Below, one piece after another: positions 42,008 through 51,176 of a stretch of 64,000 nucleotides of DNA. The notes under the pieces were generated by a model that saw only the letters and a program-made list of their open reading frames with translations, did not search any database and was not told the DNA's origin. Each line of letters begins with the position of its first letter. The first letter of the stretch is position 1. Where the stretch lies: positions 434,001 to 498,000 of the forward strand of contig NZ_QWDE01000002.1 of NCBI RefSeq assembly GCF_003432065.1. Reading direction: 5' to 3'. Position numbers and translations under genes: made by a program. The stretch comes from Mucilaginibacter terrenus. Its GTDB lineage: Bacteria > Bacteroidota > Bacteroidia > Sphingobacteriales > Sphingobacteriaceae.

Positions 42008-42319
42008 TGGTGTTAACGCCTGAGACAAACGCTGGTATTTGGTGGAGAGAGCCAGAGGCGTGGGCAGTGGCTTTGCGTTCACTTTACCGGTGTAGTGTTC
42101 AAAAGTGTTCAGCTTTTTTTGTGCCGAAGCTGTTTTTTTGGCAATTTGAACACTTGTACGCTTATCCTCAAAAAAGTGCTATATCAGCATCAAAATGGCT
42201 GATTTTGCCTGGAAATCTTTACCTGAACCTTCAAAAACCACACCGATTTGAGCCGCTATTTTAAAATAAATTTGCATTTAATAAATCGGCCGTTTTAGAG
42301 ATTTAGCTCCTGAACGCGC
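42008..42319. other. Gene-free stretch with internal repeats
   Basis: No credible gene. GTGTTCAAAAGTGTTCAGC (42096-42114) contains the arm AAGTGTTCA (42103-42111), which is complementary to TGAACACTT at 42147-42155, and the loop between them holds two AGCT-plus-T-run segments. The structure may be an RNA hairpin at the end of the TPR transcript or a small RNA; nothing else is seen. Confidence 0.35.
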
Positions 42320-42362
42320 CAAAAAAGAAGCGGCTGTCCCCAAGAGAACAGCCGCTTCTTTT
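42320..42362 (-). terminator. Strong terminator of the DUF3347 gene
   Basis: A perfect 14-bp stem (AAAGAAGCGGCTGT at 42324-42337 with its complement at 42348-42361) and a 10-nt loop, followed on the minus strand by a T run. It starts 15 bp after the stop. Confidence 0.9.
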
Positions 42363-42376
42363 ATATCTGTGGAGAG

Positions 42377-42871
42377 TTATTTTGATGCCGGATTTAGGGT
42401 TGCTTTTACAGTGCCGCACTCCAGCATTTCGTCGCCGTAATAAGGGTTGCGTATCTCTTCCGTTTCGCTTAGCCATGAAGCCTTTTTCATAGGGCAATAC
42501 TGCTGGTAAAGCGGGCTGCTGTTGGTCTTGAGGGCGGACAACAACGCGTACATGTTTTTAGATAAGCTTGAGAAATGTTCACGCTGACGTGCAAGCACAC
42601 TACTCTCGCTAATATGGCGACTGTCTAATTTCAACTTGTCAGCATACTTGCTGTATAGTAATTGCTGCGCAGGCTTTAAATCCGCCGGTTTAACTGAAAG
42701 GGTATTCAGCAACTCCTTAGAGCGGGTTTTAGCAAGCGCTGCATTGCTGCCTACAAGAGCGTTCTTCAATGCTATGTAAGATGTAATTACTTTGTCTGTA
42801 CCGCTCACTTGCTGAGCGCTGGCAGCAAGGCTGCTAAAAACTATTACAAAACCGAGGAATAATGCTTTCAT
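42377..42871 (-). CDS. DUF3347 domain protein, exported
   Basis: A 164-residue secreted protein: signal peptide cut after AASAQ, a helical region (residues 25-115) and a C-terminal YCPMKKASWLSETEEIRNPY segment followed by DEMLECG. This C-P-M and C-G pair is the conserved part of DUF3347, a domain that also caps heavy-metal efflux adaptor proteins. A stand-alone version may bind metal such as copper in the periplasm. Its ATG overlaps the phosphatase gene by four bases. Confidence 0.85.
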   Translation of the reverse strand: MKALFLGFVIVFSSLAASAQQVSGTDKVITSYIALKNALVGSNAALAKTRSKELLNTLSVKPADLKPAQQLLYSKYADKLKLDSRHISESSVLARQREHFSSLSKNMYALLSALKTNSSPLYQQYCPMKKASWLSETEEIRNPYYGDEMLECGTVKATLNPASK

Positions 42872-43314
42872 ATCTGTTTGTCTTTATATTGCCTGATGAT
42901 CTCTTTACACCCCGCCTCAATCAATTTATAAACTGGGGCAAACTGGGTGTCATCATAATACGGATCGGGTACTATATTATTGCCTAACAGCAGTTTTACT
43001 TTCTCACGATCTTCGGGACTGCGGGCTTTTGCCAGTATATCGGCCAGGTTACTGCGGTCCATCACCAGTATCAGGTCAAAGTCGTCAAAATCGCGCACGT
43101 TGAATAAGCGGCATACTTGTTTGCTAATGTCCACACCCTGCGCCAGGGCAGCTGCTATAGAGCGCCTGTCGGGCGGGCGGCCAACATGCCAGTCACCCGT
43201 GCCTGCCGAGTCAACTTCCCAGTCGAGTCCTGCTTTTTGTGCCTCATGGCGCATTATGCCTTCCGCAAGTGGCGAACGGCAGATATTGCCAAGGCAAACC
43301 ATTAGTATTTTCAT
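42868..43314 (-). CDS. Low-molecular-weight protein-tyrosine phosphatase
   Basis: A 148-residue phosphatase. The P-loop C7-x5-R13 (CLGNICRS) holds the nucleophile, and VPDPYYDD carries the general-acid aspartate. Length is normal. Substrates may be tyrosine kinases of capsule synthesis or arsenate; without neighbours of either kind the target is open. It is the first gene of a two-gene unit with the DUF3347 protein. Confidence 0.95.
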   Translation of the reverse strand: MKILMVCLGNICRSPLAEGIMRHEAQKAGLDWEVDSAGTGDWHVGRPPDRRSIAAALAQGVDISKQVCRLFNVRDFDDFDLILVMDRSNLADILAKARSPEDREKVKLLLGNNIVPDPYYDDTQFAPVYKLIEAGCKEIIRQYKDKQI

Positions 43315-43332
43315 TGTTTCAGTATGAATGGT

Positions 43333-43397
43333 TGATTATGTTGATTAAGTGAGTAGTTAAACAACTATTCACCTAATCAACTACTCTCTTAATCAAC
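43333..43397. repeat. Short tandem/inverted GTTGATTA repeats
   Basis: On the minus strand GTTGATTAAGAGAGTA and GTTGATTAGGTGAATA follow each other, then an inverted copy ACTACTCACTTAATCAAC. The arms at 43341-43358 and 43363-43380 pair at 16 of 18 positions with a 4-nt loop. The repeat reaches into the stop-codon region of the S1/P1 nuclease gene. Related text occurs at 39600-39640. Confidence 0.6.
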
Positions 43398-44190
43398 CAA
43401 AAAGTTGGTTTAATACGCCAGCAAGCCTTACGCCGCCTTTTAAAAGCTGTTGGTTAAGCACGCCTATAAACTTAAAGTTGTAATTGTAACCGCTTACTTT
43501 GTCTTTGCCTTCTACATCAGCATAAATCTTTTCTGCCAGCTGGCTCGATTCAAATAGCCATTGACTTACCGGTGCTGCCTGCAATTCGGCGCGTTGCTTG
43601 GCCGTAGTGTGGTTTATCCAGGCTACGTACTCAGTAAAGCTCAACTGCTGCATATCTATCAGTTGGGAATCCCATATCGAGTGCAAATTGGTTGGCTGCG
43701 GGTTGTTGTTCCAGGTAAGTTTTACATCATTACCACCCTTGTCTGCAGTGTGTGCAGTGTGCATTGGCTGGTGAACGTCTTCAACAATATGTATCAGCAT
43801 ACGCAGGTACAGCACCTTGCTGGTTTTTGACAGGTTCTTTTTCTTTAGTTCGCCTATTAAAAAGTTCATCTTGGTATAAGCATCGGTAGTGGTATCGGCT
43901 TTCAGGTATGCCTGCATTTCGGGGTAGGTCATACGTTTATCAAAATCGACATAGTGCCATACCGAAAGGTAATTATAGGCCGGGTCAGACTTAATAAAAT
44001 CGGCCCAATTGCTTGTCATGGCAATGCTTTCGTCACCCAGGATGGCTTTGATAGCGGCACGTGCCTTTGGCGTTAAGTAGCTGTCGGCTATTTGCCCGCA
44101 TATACGGTGGCCGTTTGTTCCCCATGCCATGGTTTGTACAGGCAGGTACATGATGGCAATTGCAAGTAAAAAGATCCTGATCGATTTCAT
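43393..44190 (-). CDS. S1/P1-type nuclease, secreted
   Basis: A 265-residue zinc nuclease for single-stranded nucleic acids. The start is ATG at 44190, giving a clean signal peptide that ends at TMA; the mature protein then begins with W23-G-T-N-G-H-R, and in this family the N-terminal tryptophan itself coordinates zinc. Further zinc ligands are in WADFIKSDPAYNYLSVWHYV, LIHIVEDVHQPMHTAH and NLHSIWDSQLI. A longer upstream frame adds 29 residues but would destroy the signal peptide. It lies one base after the preceding lipoprotein gene. Confidence 0.92.
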   Translation of the reverse strand: MKSIRIFLLAIAIMYLPVQTMAWGTNGHRICGQIADSYLTPKARAAIKAILGDESIAMTSNWADFIKSDPAYNYLSVWHYVDFDKRMTYPEMQAYLKADTTTDAYTKMNFLIGELKKKNLSKTSKVLYLRMLIHIVEDVHQPMHTAHTADKGGNDVKLTWNNNPQPTNLHSIWDSQLIDMQQLSFTEYVAWINHTTAKQRAELQAAPVSQWLFESSQLAEKIYADVEGKDKVSGYNYNFKFIGVLNQQLLKGGVRLAGVLNQLFG

Positions 44191-44191
44191 T

Positions 44192-44725
44192 TTAAAGTGG
44201 TTTTGGAATACAAGTATTTCGTTTAATGAGTCTGGCATTGAAAGGAAGTACGCTGGCCAGCGGTGCAAACCGCACAATTGAGTCTGTTTGTTTTTTTACT
44301 TTGAAGGCTTCCTGGTAGTTGCCGTACCGGAAACAACCGCCTTCTACCTTGTAGCTAAAGTTGGGGTTGCAAAACAAGCCCTTTAGTATCAGTGTATCGT
44401 GTTTTTGCTGGTAAATGCCTTTGGCAAACTCGGCCCAATGGCCGTTTTTTATGCAAGTGTCTGCACCTGCAACAGCCTTTGAGAATGAATTCATGCTTAC
44501 AAAAAACGAATCACAGCTAAACTTCAGCCTGTAGGCCGTTGCGGTAACCAGCTGTTTTTGGAGGGCTGATGTATCCTGCAGCCATTCGCCCTGTAGGTAC
44601 TGCTGCCCCTGCTCCTGGTAATCGGGGTTGAATTTGCAGCCCGGGAAGCTTAAAGCGGAAAGCAGAAGGCAAAAAGCCAGAGTTAAAAGAAAAGGCGAGC
44701 GGAAAAAGACGAAACGCTTTTGCAT
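44192..44725 (-). CDS. Lipoprotein of unknown function next to fumC
   Basis: A 177-residue protein with a lipobox-like SFPGC (Cys near residue 30) after a hydrophobic segment. The mature part is beta-rich with conserved-looking cysteines (FSCDSFF, ADTCIKNGHW, GLFCNPNFSY, GGCFRYGNY), perhaps two disulfides. No family recognised. It is directly upstream of the nuclease gene (one-base gap) and downstream of fumC across a terminator. Confidence 0.7.
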   Translation of the reverse strand: MQKRFVFFRSPFLLTLAFCLLLSALSFPGCKFNPDYQEQGQQYLQGEWLQDTSALQKQLVTATAYRLKFSCDSFFVSMNSFSKAVAGADTCIKNGHWAEFAKGIYQQKHDTLILKGLFCNPNFSYKVEGGCFRYGNYQEAFKVKKQTDSIVRFAPLASVLPFNARLIKRNTCIPKPL

Positions 44726-44733
44726 GGTATATC

Positions 44734-44767
44734 AAAAAGCCCCTTCTTTAATAAACCAGAAGGGGCT
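44734..44767 (-). terminator. Terminator of fumC
   Basis: AGCCCCTTCT (44738-44747) pairs with AGAAGGGGCT (44758-44767) over a 10-nt loop; on the minus strand a T run follows. It is 7 bp beyond the fumC stop. Confidence 0.85.
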
Positions 44768-44774
44768 ATGTGCA

Positions 44775-46196
44775 TTATTGCTCCCCCTTTAGGGGGCTGG
44801 GGGGTAAACTGCCTATCATATCTTCAGGACGCACCCACTGGTCAAACTGCTCGCTGGTGAGTAAGCCCAGGCCTATTGCAGCTTCGCGAAGTGATGTGCC
44901 TTCTTTAAGCGCTGTTTTGGCGATTTTAGCAGCGTTCTCGTAACCTATGTGCGGGTTAAGCGCAGTTACCAGCATCAAAGAATTTTCCAGGTGTTTTTTA
45001 ATGCCTTCGTAGTTCGGCTCAATGCCTACCGCGCAATGATCGTTAAAAGATACGCAGGCATCACCTATCAGCCTTGCCGACTGTAAAAAGTTAGCGGCCA
45101 TAACCGGCTTAAATACGTTCAGTTCATAGTGGCCGTTAGAGCCTCCTATAGATATAGCCACATCGTTACCCATTACCTGCGCGGCAACCATAGTAACCGC
45201 TTCGTTTTGGGTTGGATTTACTTTGCCAGGCATAATAGATGAGCCCGGTTCATTATCCGGTATGTGTATCTCGCCGATGCCTGAACGCGGACCAGAGGCC
45301 AGCATCCTGATATCGTTAGCAATCTTCATTAAAGAAACCGCTATCTGCTTCAGCGCGCCATGGCTTTCTACAATAGCGTCGTGGGCAGCCAGTGCCTCAA
45401 ACTTATTTTCGGCGGTGATAAATGGCAGGCCTGTAAACTCGGCAATGTACTGCGCTACTTTAACATCATAACCTTTAGGGGTATTAATGCCTGTGCCCAC
45501 AGCGGTGCCGCCAAGGGCAAGTTCGCTCAGGTGGTCCAGCGTGTTGCGCAGGGCCTTCAAACCGTGATTTAATTGTGATACGTAACCGGAGAACTCCTGG
45601 CCCAAAGTAAGCGGGGTGGCGTCCATCAGGTGGGTACGGCCAATCTTTACTACGCTCTTGAACGCTTCGCTTTTAGCCTGCAGGGTGTCGCGCAGTTTTT
45701 CAATACCGGGGATGGTTACATCCATCAGTATCTTGTATGCTGCAATGTGCATTGCAGTAGGGTAGGTATCGTTTGAGGACTGTGATTTGTTCACATCATC
45801 ATTCGGGTGGATAAAGGTTTTGCCCTCGCCCAGGGTGTTACCCTGTAGTACGTGAGAGCGGTTAGCAACCACTTCGTTCACGTTCATGTTTGATTGTGTG
45901 CCCGAGCCTGTTTGCCAGATCACCAGCGGGAACTCACTATCTAAAGCGCCTGTCAATATCTCGTCGCAAACCTGTGCTATCAGGTCGCGTTTCTCGGCAG
46001 TTAGTACGCCAAGGTCAGTATTGGTGTAGGCGGCTGCCTTTTTAAGGTAGGCAAAGGCATCTATAATTTCCTTTGGCATTGATGCCTCCGGGCCTATTTT
46101 AAAGTTGTTGCGGCTGCGCTCGGTTTGTGCGCCCCAGTATTTGTCGGCCGGTACCTGTACCGCGCCCATGGTGTCATATTCGGTTCTGAAACTCAT
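44775..46196 (-). CDS. fumC: Fumarate hydratase, class II
   Basis: A 473-residue cytoplasmic TCA-cycle enzyme that interconverts fumarate and malate. The fumarase/aspartase signature [13 protein letters not shown] holds the catalytic serine, and further conserved segments are [36 protein letters not shown] and [14 protein letters not shown]. The start is ATG at 46196; a 9-residue upstream extension is in frame but unneeded. The last ~10 residues (PPSPLKGEQ) read through a GC-rich repeat-like sequence and look like an acquired tail. Confidence 0.96.
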   Translation of the reverse strand: MSFRTEYDTMGAVQVPADKYWGAQTERSRNNFKIGPEASMPKEIIDAFAYLKKAAAYTNTDLGVLTAEKRDLIAQVCDEILTGALDSEFPLVIWQTGSGTQSNMNVNEVVANRSHVLQGNTLGEGKTFIHPNDDVNKSQSSNDTYPTAMHIAAYKILMDVTIPGIEKLRDTLQAKSEAFKSVVKIGRTHLMDATPLTLGQEFSGYVSQLNHGLKALRNTLDHLSELALGGTAVGTGINTPKGYDVKVAQYIAEFTGLPFITAENKFEALAAHDAIVESHGALKQIAVSLMKIANDIRMLASGPRSGIGEIHIPDNEPGSSIMPGKVNPTQNEAVTMVAAQVMGNDVAISIGGSNGHYELNVFKPVMAANFLQSARLIGDACVSFNDHCAVGIEPNYEGIKKHLENSLMLVTALNPHIGYENAAKIAKTALKEGTSLREAAIGLGLLTSEQFDQWVRPEDMIGSLPPSPLKGEQ

Positions 46197-46358
46197 AACG
46201 ATAGTATGTTTTTGCAGCGGCAAAGTTATGGTTTTATGCGAAGTATGCTAAAGCCGAAAGGGTAATCTTTTTGGTACATTTTGGATGGCTGATTAGCAAC
46301 GTGAATAACATATGCTTTATACAAGCACTGCCCCTTTTGTCACCACCAAATGTTTTTA

Positions 46359-46745
46359 CTACACTTTGATGTTAAGCTTATTCAAGAGATCCCTTGCGAC
46401 CTCATCTACTGTATCGTCAGCTTCCATAGCGGTTGGAGTTACGGCAATTATTTTTAGTGTATTAATGATATCATCAGGAAGTTTGCCTGGATAATAGTCT
46501 AACAAATTTAGAATGATCCAGTACTTCCACATGGTATCATCAGAATCTAAAACAGCTAATAGGTCTTGAGTTATTTCATTTAGGTGTGGCCTCAGATAAA
46601 CGGCTATCGGTGGTGCAACAGGCCAATGCATATCTTGAAGCCATTCCAATAGTTTTGGGACATCATTCCTGATTGTGTCGAATGGTAAGCTATGAAGATA
46701 CTGGGTTGCCCGCATATCTCTTGGATTATTAGGTATATAGTTCAT
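46359..46745 (-). CDS. DUF5071 domain protein
   Basis: A 128-residue protein with the pattern of DUF5071: PKLLEWLQDMHWPVAPPIAVYL, then KYWIILNLLDYYPG. The family is small, helical and of unknown function; some relatives sit with toxin-immunity loci, but no toxin is near. Cytoplasmic, with no signal peptide. Its promoter is well formed (46762-46791). Confidence 0.8.
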   Translation of the reverse strand: MNYIPNNPRDMRATQYLHSLPFDTIRNDVPKLLEWLQDMHWPVAPPIAVYLRPHLNEITQDLLAVLDSDDTMWKYWIILNLLDYYPGKLPDDIINTLKIIAVTPTAMEADDTVDEVARDLLNKLNIKV

Positions 46746-46761
46746 TAACGTTCATTCTTTA

Positions 46762-46791
46762 CTAATATAACCTATTAAATCAATTGAGCAA
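46762..46791 (-). promoter_or_regulatory. Promoter of the DUF5071 gene
   Basis: On the minus strand TTG (46791-46789), 19 bp, then TATATTAG (46769-46762), one mismatch from TAnnTTTG. It ends 16 bp before the ATG. Confidence 0.55.
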
Positions 46792-46820
46792 ACCGCTTGG
46801 CTAATATTGCTCATTAGCGC

Positions 46821-49079
46821 CTAATAAACTGACTTCGGCCGGCTTGCAACGGATGTTCCAAAGCTTGTTGGCTTACCTGCCATGGTAATTACCAGTTCGC
46901 CGCCAGCAGCCAGCTCCCGGTGAGGAAGGTAGTTAAAGGTGTAGGGCTTGCCGTTGAGTGTAATACTTGCAATATATTTGTTTGCAGCGCTGTTGTTCTT
47001 AACCAATACATGGAACTTTTTACCTGCGGGTAAATTTATAGTTGCCTCATTAACGGTTGGGCTGCCAAACACGTACATGCCGTTAGCCGGGTTTACCGGA
47101 TAAAAGCCTAAAGCTGATAATACATACCACGCCGACATCTGCCCTACATCCTCGTTGCCAATAACGCCATCAGTTTTGGTGGTGTAAAAGTTATTTAGGA
47201 TAAAGCGCACTTTGTCTGCCGATTTCCACGGCTGGCCCACATAGGCATACAGGTAAGTAATATGGTGGCTTGGCTCGTTACCGTGCGCATATTGGCCAAT
47301 CAGCCCCGAAATGTCTGGCGAGTGCTCTTTGCCCAGGTCGCCCTGCGCAATGAACAGCGAGTCGAGTTTTGTTATAAACTGCTTTTCGCCGCCCTGTAAG
47401 GCTATCAGCCCTTCTACGTCATGCGGCACCAGCCAGGTGTACTGCCAGGCATTACCTTCGGTAAAATCATCCTGCTCATGGCGCGATTCAAACGGGTTAA
47501 AAGGCGTGCGCCACTGCGTTGCAGACACCCTGCCCCGCATAAAGCCGGTTTGCTTATCAAAGTAGTTCTGGTAATTTTTGGCACGTTTGCTAAAGTATTC
47601 GTAATCGGCCTGCTTGCCCATTTTGCGCGCCATTTGCGCAATGCACCAGTCGTTTATAGAATATTCAAGCCCCATAGCAACGTTTTCGCGTGTGCTGTCT
47701 GCCGGTATAAAGCCCAGCTCTTTCACAAATTTAAGACCGCGCATATTTTGCATTTGAGTGGTTTTCACCGCCTCGTAAGCAAGGTTAGCATCAAAGCCTT
47801 TAAATCCTTTTAAATAAGCATCGGCAACTACAGCAACGGCGCTGTTGCCCACCATCGTGTTGGTTTCGTTAGCCATTAAATGCCATACGGGCAGCCTGCC
47901 CTGCTGCTGGTAAATAGCCAGCATGGTGTTGATCATATCGCTTACACGCTCCGGCTCCATAATGGTATACAGCGGATTGGCCGAGCGGTAGGTGTCCCAC
48001 AAAGAAAAGGTAGTTAGATTTTTAAAGTTTGCCGCCTTGTGCACCTGTTTGTCGGTACCCCAATAGTCGCCATTTACATCATTAAAGGTAGACGGCGCTA
48101 TCATGGTGTGGTACATGGCCGTATAGAACTTTTTCAGCTGCGAAAGCGAATCTGCCTTAATGGTAATCTTGTGCAGCTCTTTGTTCCAGGTAGCAGTAGC
48201 TGCTGCAGAAACTTTGTTAAAATCCCATCCGGGTATTTCACTGTTGATGTTGAGCAGCGCATTTGCCGTGCTCACGGGAGAGATACCCACTTTAGCGTAA
48301 ACTACTTCGCCCTTTGTGGTAACAAAGCTTAGCGCACCTTTTACCTTCTTACCTGTAAGCATGGTGCCTTTGACGAGGGCTGTACTGTCGTAAACCGCAA
48401 AGTTGTTGATGGCTTTGGAGAAAACGGCTGTGAAGTAAATGCGCTGATCGCGTGCCCAGCCGCGTGAGTAACGATAACCCTCAATGGTGTGGTCATTCAC
48501 TTGTTTTATATAGGTTTCCGTAGCGCGGTCGGCAATGCCTTCTGCAAGATCTATAATGATGTGCGCATCAGCAGCCTGCGGGAAAGTATACTTGTGCATT
48601 CCTACGCGGCTTGTTGCGGTAAGTTCTGCCTTGATGCCATAGCGCTTAAGCTTTACACTATAGTAGCCGGGACGGATCACCTCATCCTGGTGACTGAACA
48701 AAGAGAAATAGCCATTCTGCGGATCTTTTAACGTTCCCTTGCTCACGATCACCTGGCCGGTCGTTGGCATAAAAGAAACATCGCCCAGGTCGCCGATACC
48801 GGTGCCGCTCAGGTGCGTGTGCTGAAAGCCAACTATGGTAGAATCGGACACATGATAACCCGAACACCAATCCCAGCCCTGCGACAATTGTGTTGGCCCA
48901 AGCTGTACTGCGCCAAAAGGCAGGTTTGCCCCAACAAATACGTGACCGTGAAAGCCGGTGCCTATTGTTTGGTCTACATAGCGCGTAAGGTCAGTGTTAG
49001 CCGTAGCTTTTTTTACCTGTGCCGATACCTGGTTACTTAAAAACGCGAGTGCTATAAATGCTATAAGCTTGTTCTTCAT
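46821..49079 (-). CDS. GH92 alpha-1,2-mannosidase, secreted
   Basis: A 752-residue exported exo-mannosidase: signal peptide MKNKLIAFIALAFLSNQVSA. The N-terminal beta-sandwich holds IGTGFHGHVFVGANLPFGAV and GWDWCSGYH. The (alpha/alpha)6 domain carries E602 in HGNEPSHH, the predicted acid, and N642-E643-D644 in NEDVGQMSAW, the calcium/base region. GH92 enzymes remove alpha-mannose (1,2-, 1,3- or 1,6-linked) from N-glycans with calcium. Last of five co-directional glycosidase genes, 17 bp after GH29. Specificity within GH92 is open. Confidence 0.95.
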   Translation of the reverse strand: MKNKLIAFIALAFLSNQVSAQVKKATANTDLTRYVDQTIGTGFHGHVFVGANLPFGAVQLGPTQLSQGWDWCSGYHVSDSTIVGFQHTHLSGTGIGDLGDVSFMPTTGQVIVSKGTLKDPQNGYFSLFSHQDEVIRPGYYSVKLKRYGIKAELTATSRVGMHKYTFPQAADAHIIIDLAEGIADRATETYIKQVNDHTIEGYRYSRGWARDQRIYFTAVFSKAINNFAVYDSTALVKGTMLTGKKVKGALSFVTTKGEVVYAKVGISPVSTANALLNINSEIPGWDFNKVSAAATATWNKELHKITIKADSLSQLKKFYTAMYHTMIAPSTFNDVNGDYWGTDKQVHKAANFKNLTTFSLWDTYRSANPLYTIMEPERVSDMINTMLAIYQQQGRLPVWHLMANETNTMVGNSAVAVVADAYLKGFKGFDANLAYEAVKTTQMQNMRGLKFVKELGFIPADSTRENVAMGLEYSINDWCIAQMARKMGKQADYEYFSKRAKNYQNYFDKQTGFMRGRVSATQWRTPFNPFESRHEQDDFTEGNAWQYTWLVPHDVEGLIALQGGEKQFITKLDSLFIAQGDLGKEHSPDISGLIGQYAHGNEPSHHITYLYAYVGQPWKSADKVRFILNNFYTTKTDGVIGNEDVGQMSAWYVLSALGFYPVNPANGMYVFGSPTVNEATINLPAGKKFHVLVKNNSAANKYIASITLNGKPYTFNYLPHRELAAGGELVITMAGKPTSFGTSVASRPKSVY

Positions 49080-49096
49080 TGGAGTGCTAAAATGTT

Positions 49097-51172
49097 CTAC
49101 CGTACGCCTAATTCTGCTATGCTGATGCCTTCACCGCTGATTAGTTTGGAAGCTGTAAATTTAATATATCTGGCTTTTACGGCAGCGCGCAAAGGTACAA
49201 CCTGTTCTACAGGGTTCGATTTGATGTTTGAAAATTCGCCGGTAGCCACGTCCTGCCAGGTATTGCTATCAGTACTTACGGCAAAGGTGTAGCCGGTAAC
49301 CATTCCGGAAGTATTTTTGTCCTGCCTTGGTAGGTAGGTAAATGAACTGATATTACGCTCTTCTCCCATATCTACAACAAACGTGTTTGATGGAGCGGTA
49401 ACGTAACTACTTTCGTTTTCGTCGATAGCGGCGGCTGCATTATCTGCTTTGGTTATTGCCTGCCATTTTTCTTTTGCAAAGCCGAACCGGGCTACGGTGC
49501 TTTCGCTCTTGCCTGTCCCTTCAAATGCGGCGGCCCTTACCTCGCCGCCGGCAGTCAACATAAAAGGTTTATTAAAAACATTGGATGAAATAGTTGGCGC
49601 AGAACCATCTGTTGTATAATGGATGCTGCTCACCGGTGCCTCGGTGTAGATGTTTACTTCGCCCTGCTTGTTACGCCTAATCACAGGTGCGACTAAATGT
49701 ACAGGCTCTTTAAACAGGCCGAAGTCGCTTATTGCAACTGCCACAGGCGATTTGGTGATCCTCAGCCTTAATTTACTTGTAGTAATGTTGTAGGGTAAGC
49801 GCACCAACCGGTTAGCACCAATGCTGGGCACCGCTGCAATTTCTTTCCAGGCGCCGTTAATCCATGCGTCGAAGGCTGCGCCCTCTATCCGCTGGCCGAG
49901 TTTTATGTTTTCGCGTATGCGGATTACATTGAATGTTTTTGCGGTACGGAGGTCAATCTCCAATGTCGGCGTGGTAACTTTGTCATCCGTAGCCCAGTAG
50001 CTGTAGCGGCTGTTGTCAGTCAAAAACGTTGTGCCAAATTTAGCAGCACTGTTGCCGCGTACATTACTTGGCTTAAACGCTGCGCCTTTTGCCAGGTTAA
50101 CGGCAAATGTCGCTTTTATAATGCCGCCGAAATCTTTAAGTATCTTAACGTCTTCGTTAGCTATTACACCATCTTTATTTGGCGACAGGCCAAGATCCAG
50201 GCAGGCGCCGCGGCCAACGCTCTTGTAATACAGGTCTGCCAGCGTATAAGCCGAGCGTGATTGCCCATCCTGCGATTCGTGATAGAACCAACCGCGGCGT
50301 AAGGGTACATCACATTCGGCAGGCATCCAGTACTTACCGTTTCGTGTGCCTTCAGTTCCCTCGTAATCTTTAACAAAACCGTTTGCAGGTACCTTGCCTT
50401 CTTCCGGTGCGTGCGGCGTGTAGGTTGCCCAATAAGTTTCACCAGCGTGACCTTCTTCATTACCCACCCAGCGTACATCAGGACCAACATCGCCGAATAT
50501 AGACGCGCCCGGCTGCATTTTACGGGTAATGCCCCAGGTGGTGTCCCAGCCATAGTAGGTAGAGCGGTCTATCTTGCGCACCTCACGTGTGCCGCCGTAG
50601 TAACCGTCGCCGCCGTTGGCGCCGTCATGCCACGACATAAACAACGGGCCATAGTTTTTGTACAGTTCACGCAGTTGCTCGCGGTAAACTTTAGTTACAT
50701 ATTCGGGCTTGCCGTATAACGGGTTGTTCCTGTCCCACGGAGAGCAGTAAACGGCCATTTTCATGCCTAACTTGTTGCAGGCTTCTTGGTATTCCTTCAA
50801 GATGTCGCCTTTGCCGTTCTTGTAAGGGCTTTTGCTAATGTTGTGATCTGTAGTTTTTGTTGGCCACAGGCAAAAGCCGTCATGGTGTTTTGCTACTACA
50901 ACAATACCCTTAAAACCGCCTGCTTTAGCAGCGCTCACTATCTGCATAGCGCTAAAGTTCTTGGGGTTGAATATGGCAGGATCTTCGTCGCCAAAGCCCC
51001 ACTCTTTATCTGTATAAGTGGCCATGCTGAAATGCACTATGCAGTACATATCCGTTTCCTGCCATTTTAGCTGGCGTTGTGTTGGTAATACGCCATAAGG
51101 CTTTGGCGCCTGCTGCGCCGTTACGTTTAAACCAGCCGTCAGCAGAGCGGCAAATAAAAGACTTTTCTTCAT
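49097..51172 (-). CDS. GH29 alpha-L-fucosidase with C-terminal carbohydrate-binding domains
   Basis: A 691-residue exported fucosidase. The start is ATG at 51172, with a signal peptide cut near VTAQ. The catalytic barrel has KHHDGFCLWPT and the predicted nucleophile D183 in FMSWHDGANGGDG. The C-terminal part (~350-690) contains a discoidin-like region (SFTYLPRQDKNTSGMVTGYT, VPLRAAVKARYIKFTAS) and a chitobiase-C-like insert (ASSIHYTTDGSAPT-type). It probably removes alpha-fucose from glycans. It lies 4 bp after GH20. Confidence 0.93.
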   Translation of the reverse strand: MKKSLLFAALLTAGLNVTAQQAPKPYGVLPTQRQLKWQETDMYCIVHFSMATYTDKEWGFGDEDPAIFNPKNFSAMQIVSAAKAGGFKGIVVVAKHHDGFCLWPTKTTDHNISKSPYKNGKGDILKEYQEACNKLGMKMAVYCSPWDRNNPLYGKPEYVTKVYREQLRELYKNYGPLFMSWHDGANGGDGYYGGTREVRKIDRSTYYGWDTTWGITRKMQPGASIFGDVGPDVRWVGNEEGHAGETYWATYTPHAPEEGKVPANGFVKDYEGTEGTRNGKYWMPAECDVPLRRGWFYHESQDGQSRSAYTLADLYYKSVGRGACLDLGLSPNKDGVIANEDVKILKDFGGIIKATFAVNLAKGAAFKPSNVRGNSAAKFGTTFLTDNSRYSYWATDDKVTTPTLEIDLRTAKTFNVIRIRENIKLGQRIEGAAFDAWINGAWKEIAAVPSIGANRLVRLPYNITTSKLRLRITKSPVAVAISDFGLFKEPVHLVAPVIRRNKQGEVNIYTEAPVSSIHYTTDGSAPTISSNVFNKPFMLTAGGEVRAAAFEGTGKSESTVARFGFAKEKWQAITKADNAAAAIDENESSYVTAPSNTFVVDMGEERNISSFTYLPRQDKNTSGMVTGYTFAVSTDSNTWQDVATGEFSNIKSNPVEQVVPLRAAVKARYIKFTASKLISGEGISIAELGVR

Positions 51173-51176
51173 TTGG

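Noticed and set aside
41977..42264. A 95-codon frame after the TPR gene
   Set aside because: It overlaps the TPR gene end out of frame and then reads through low-complexity T-runs and repeats; no family pattern.
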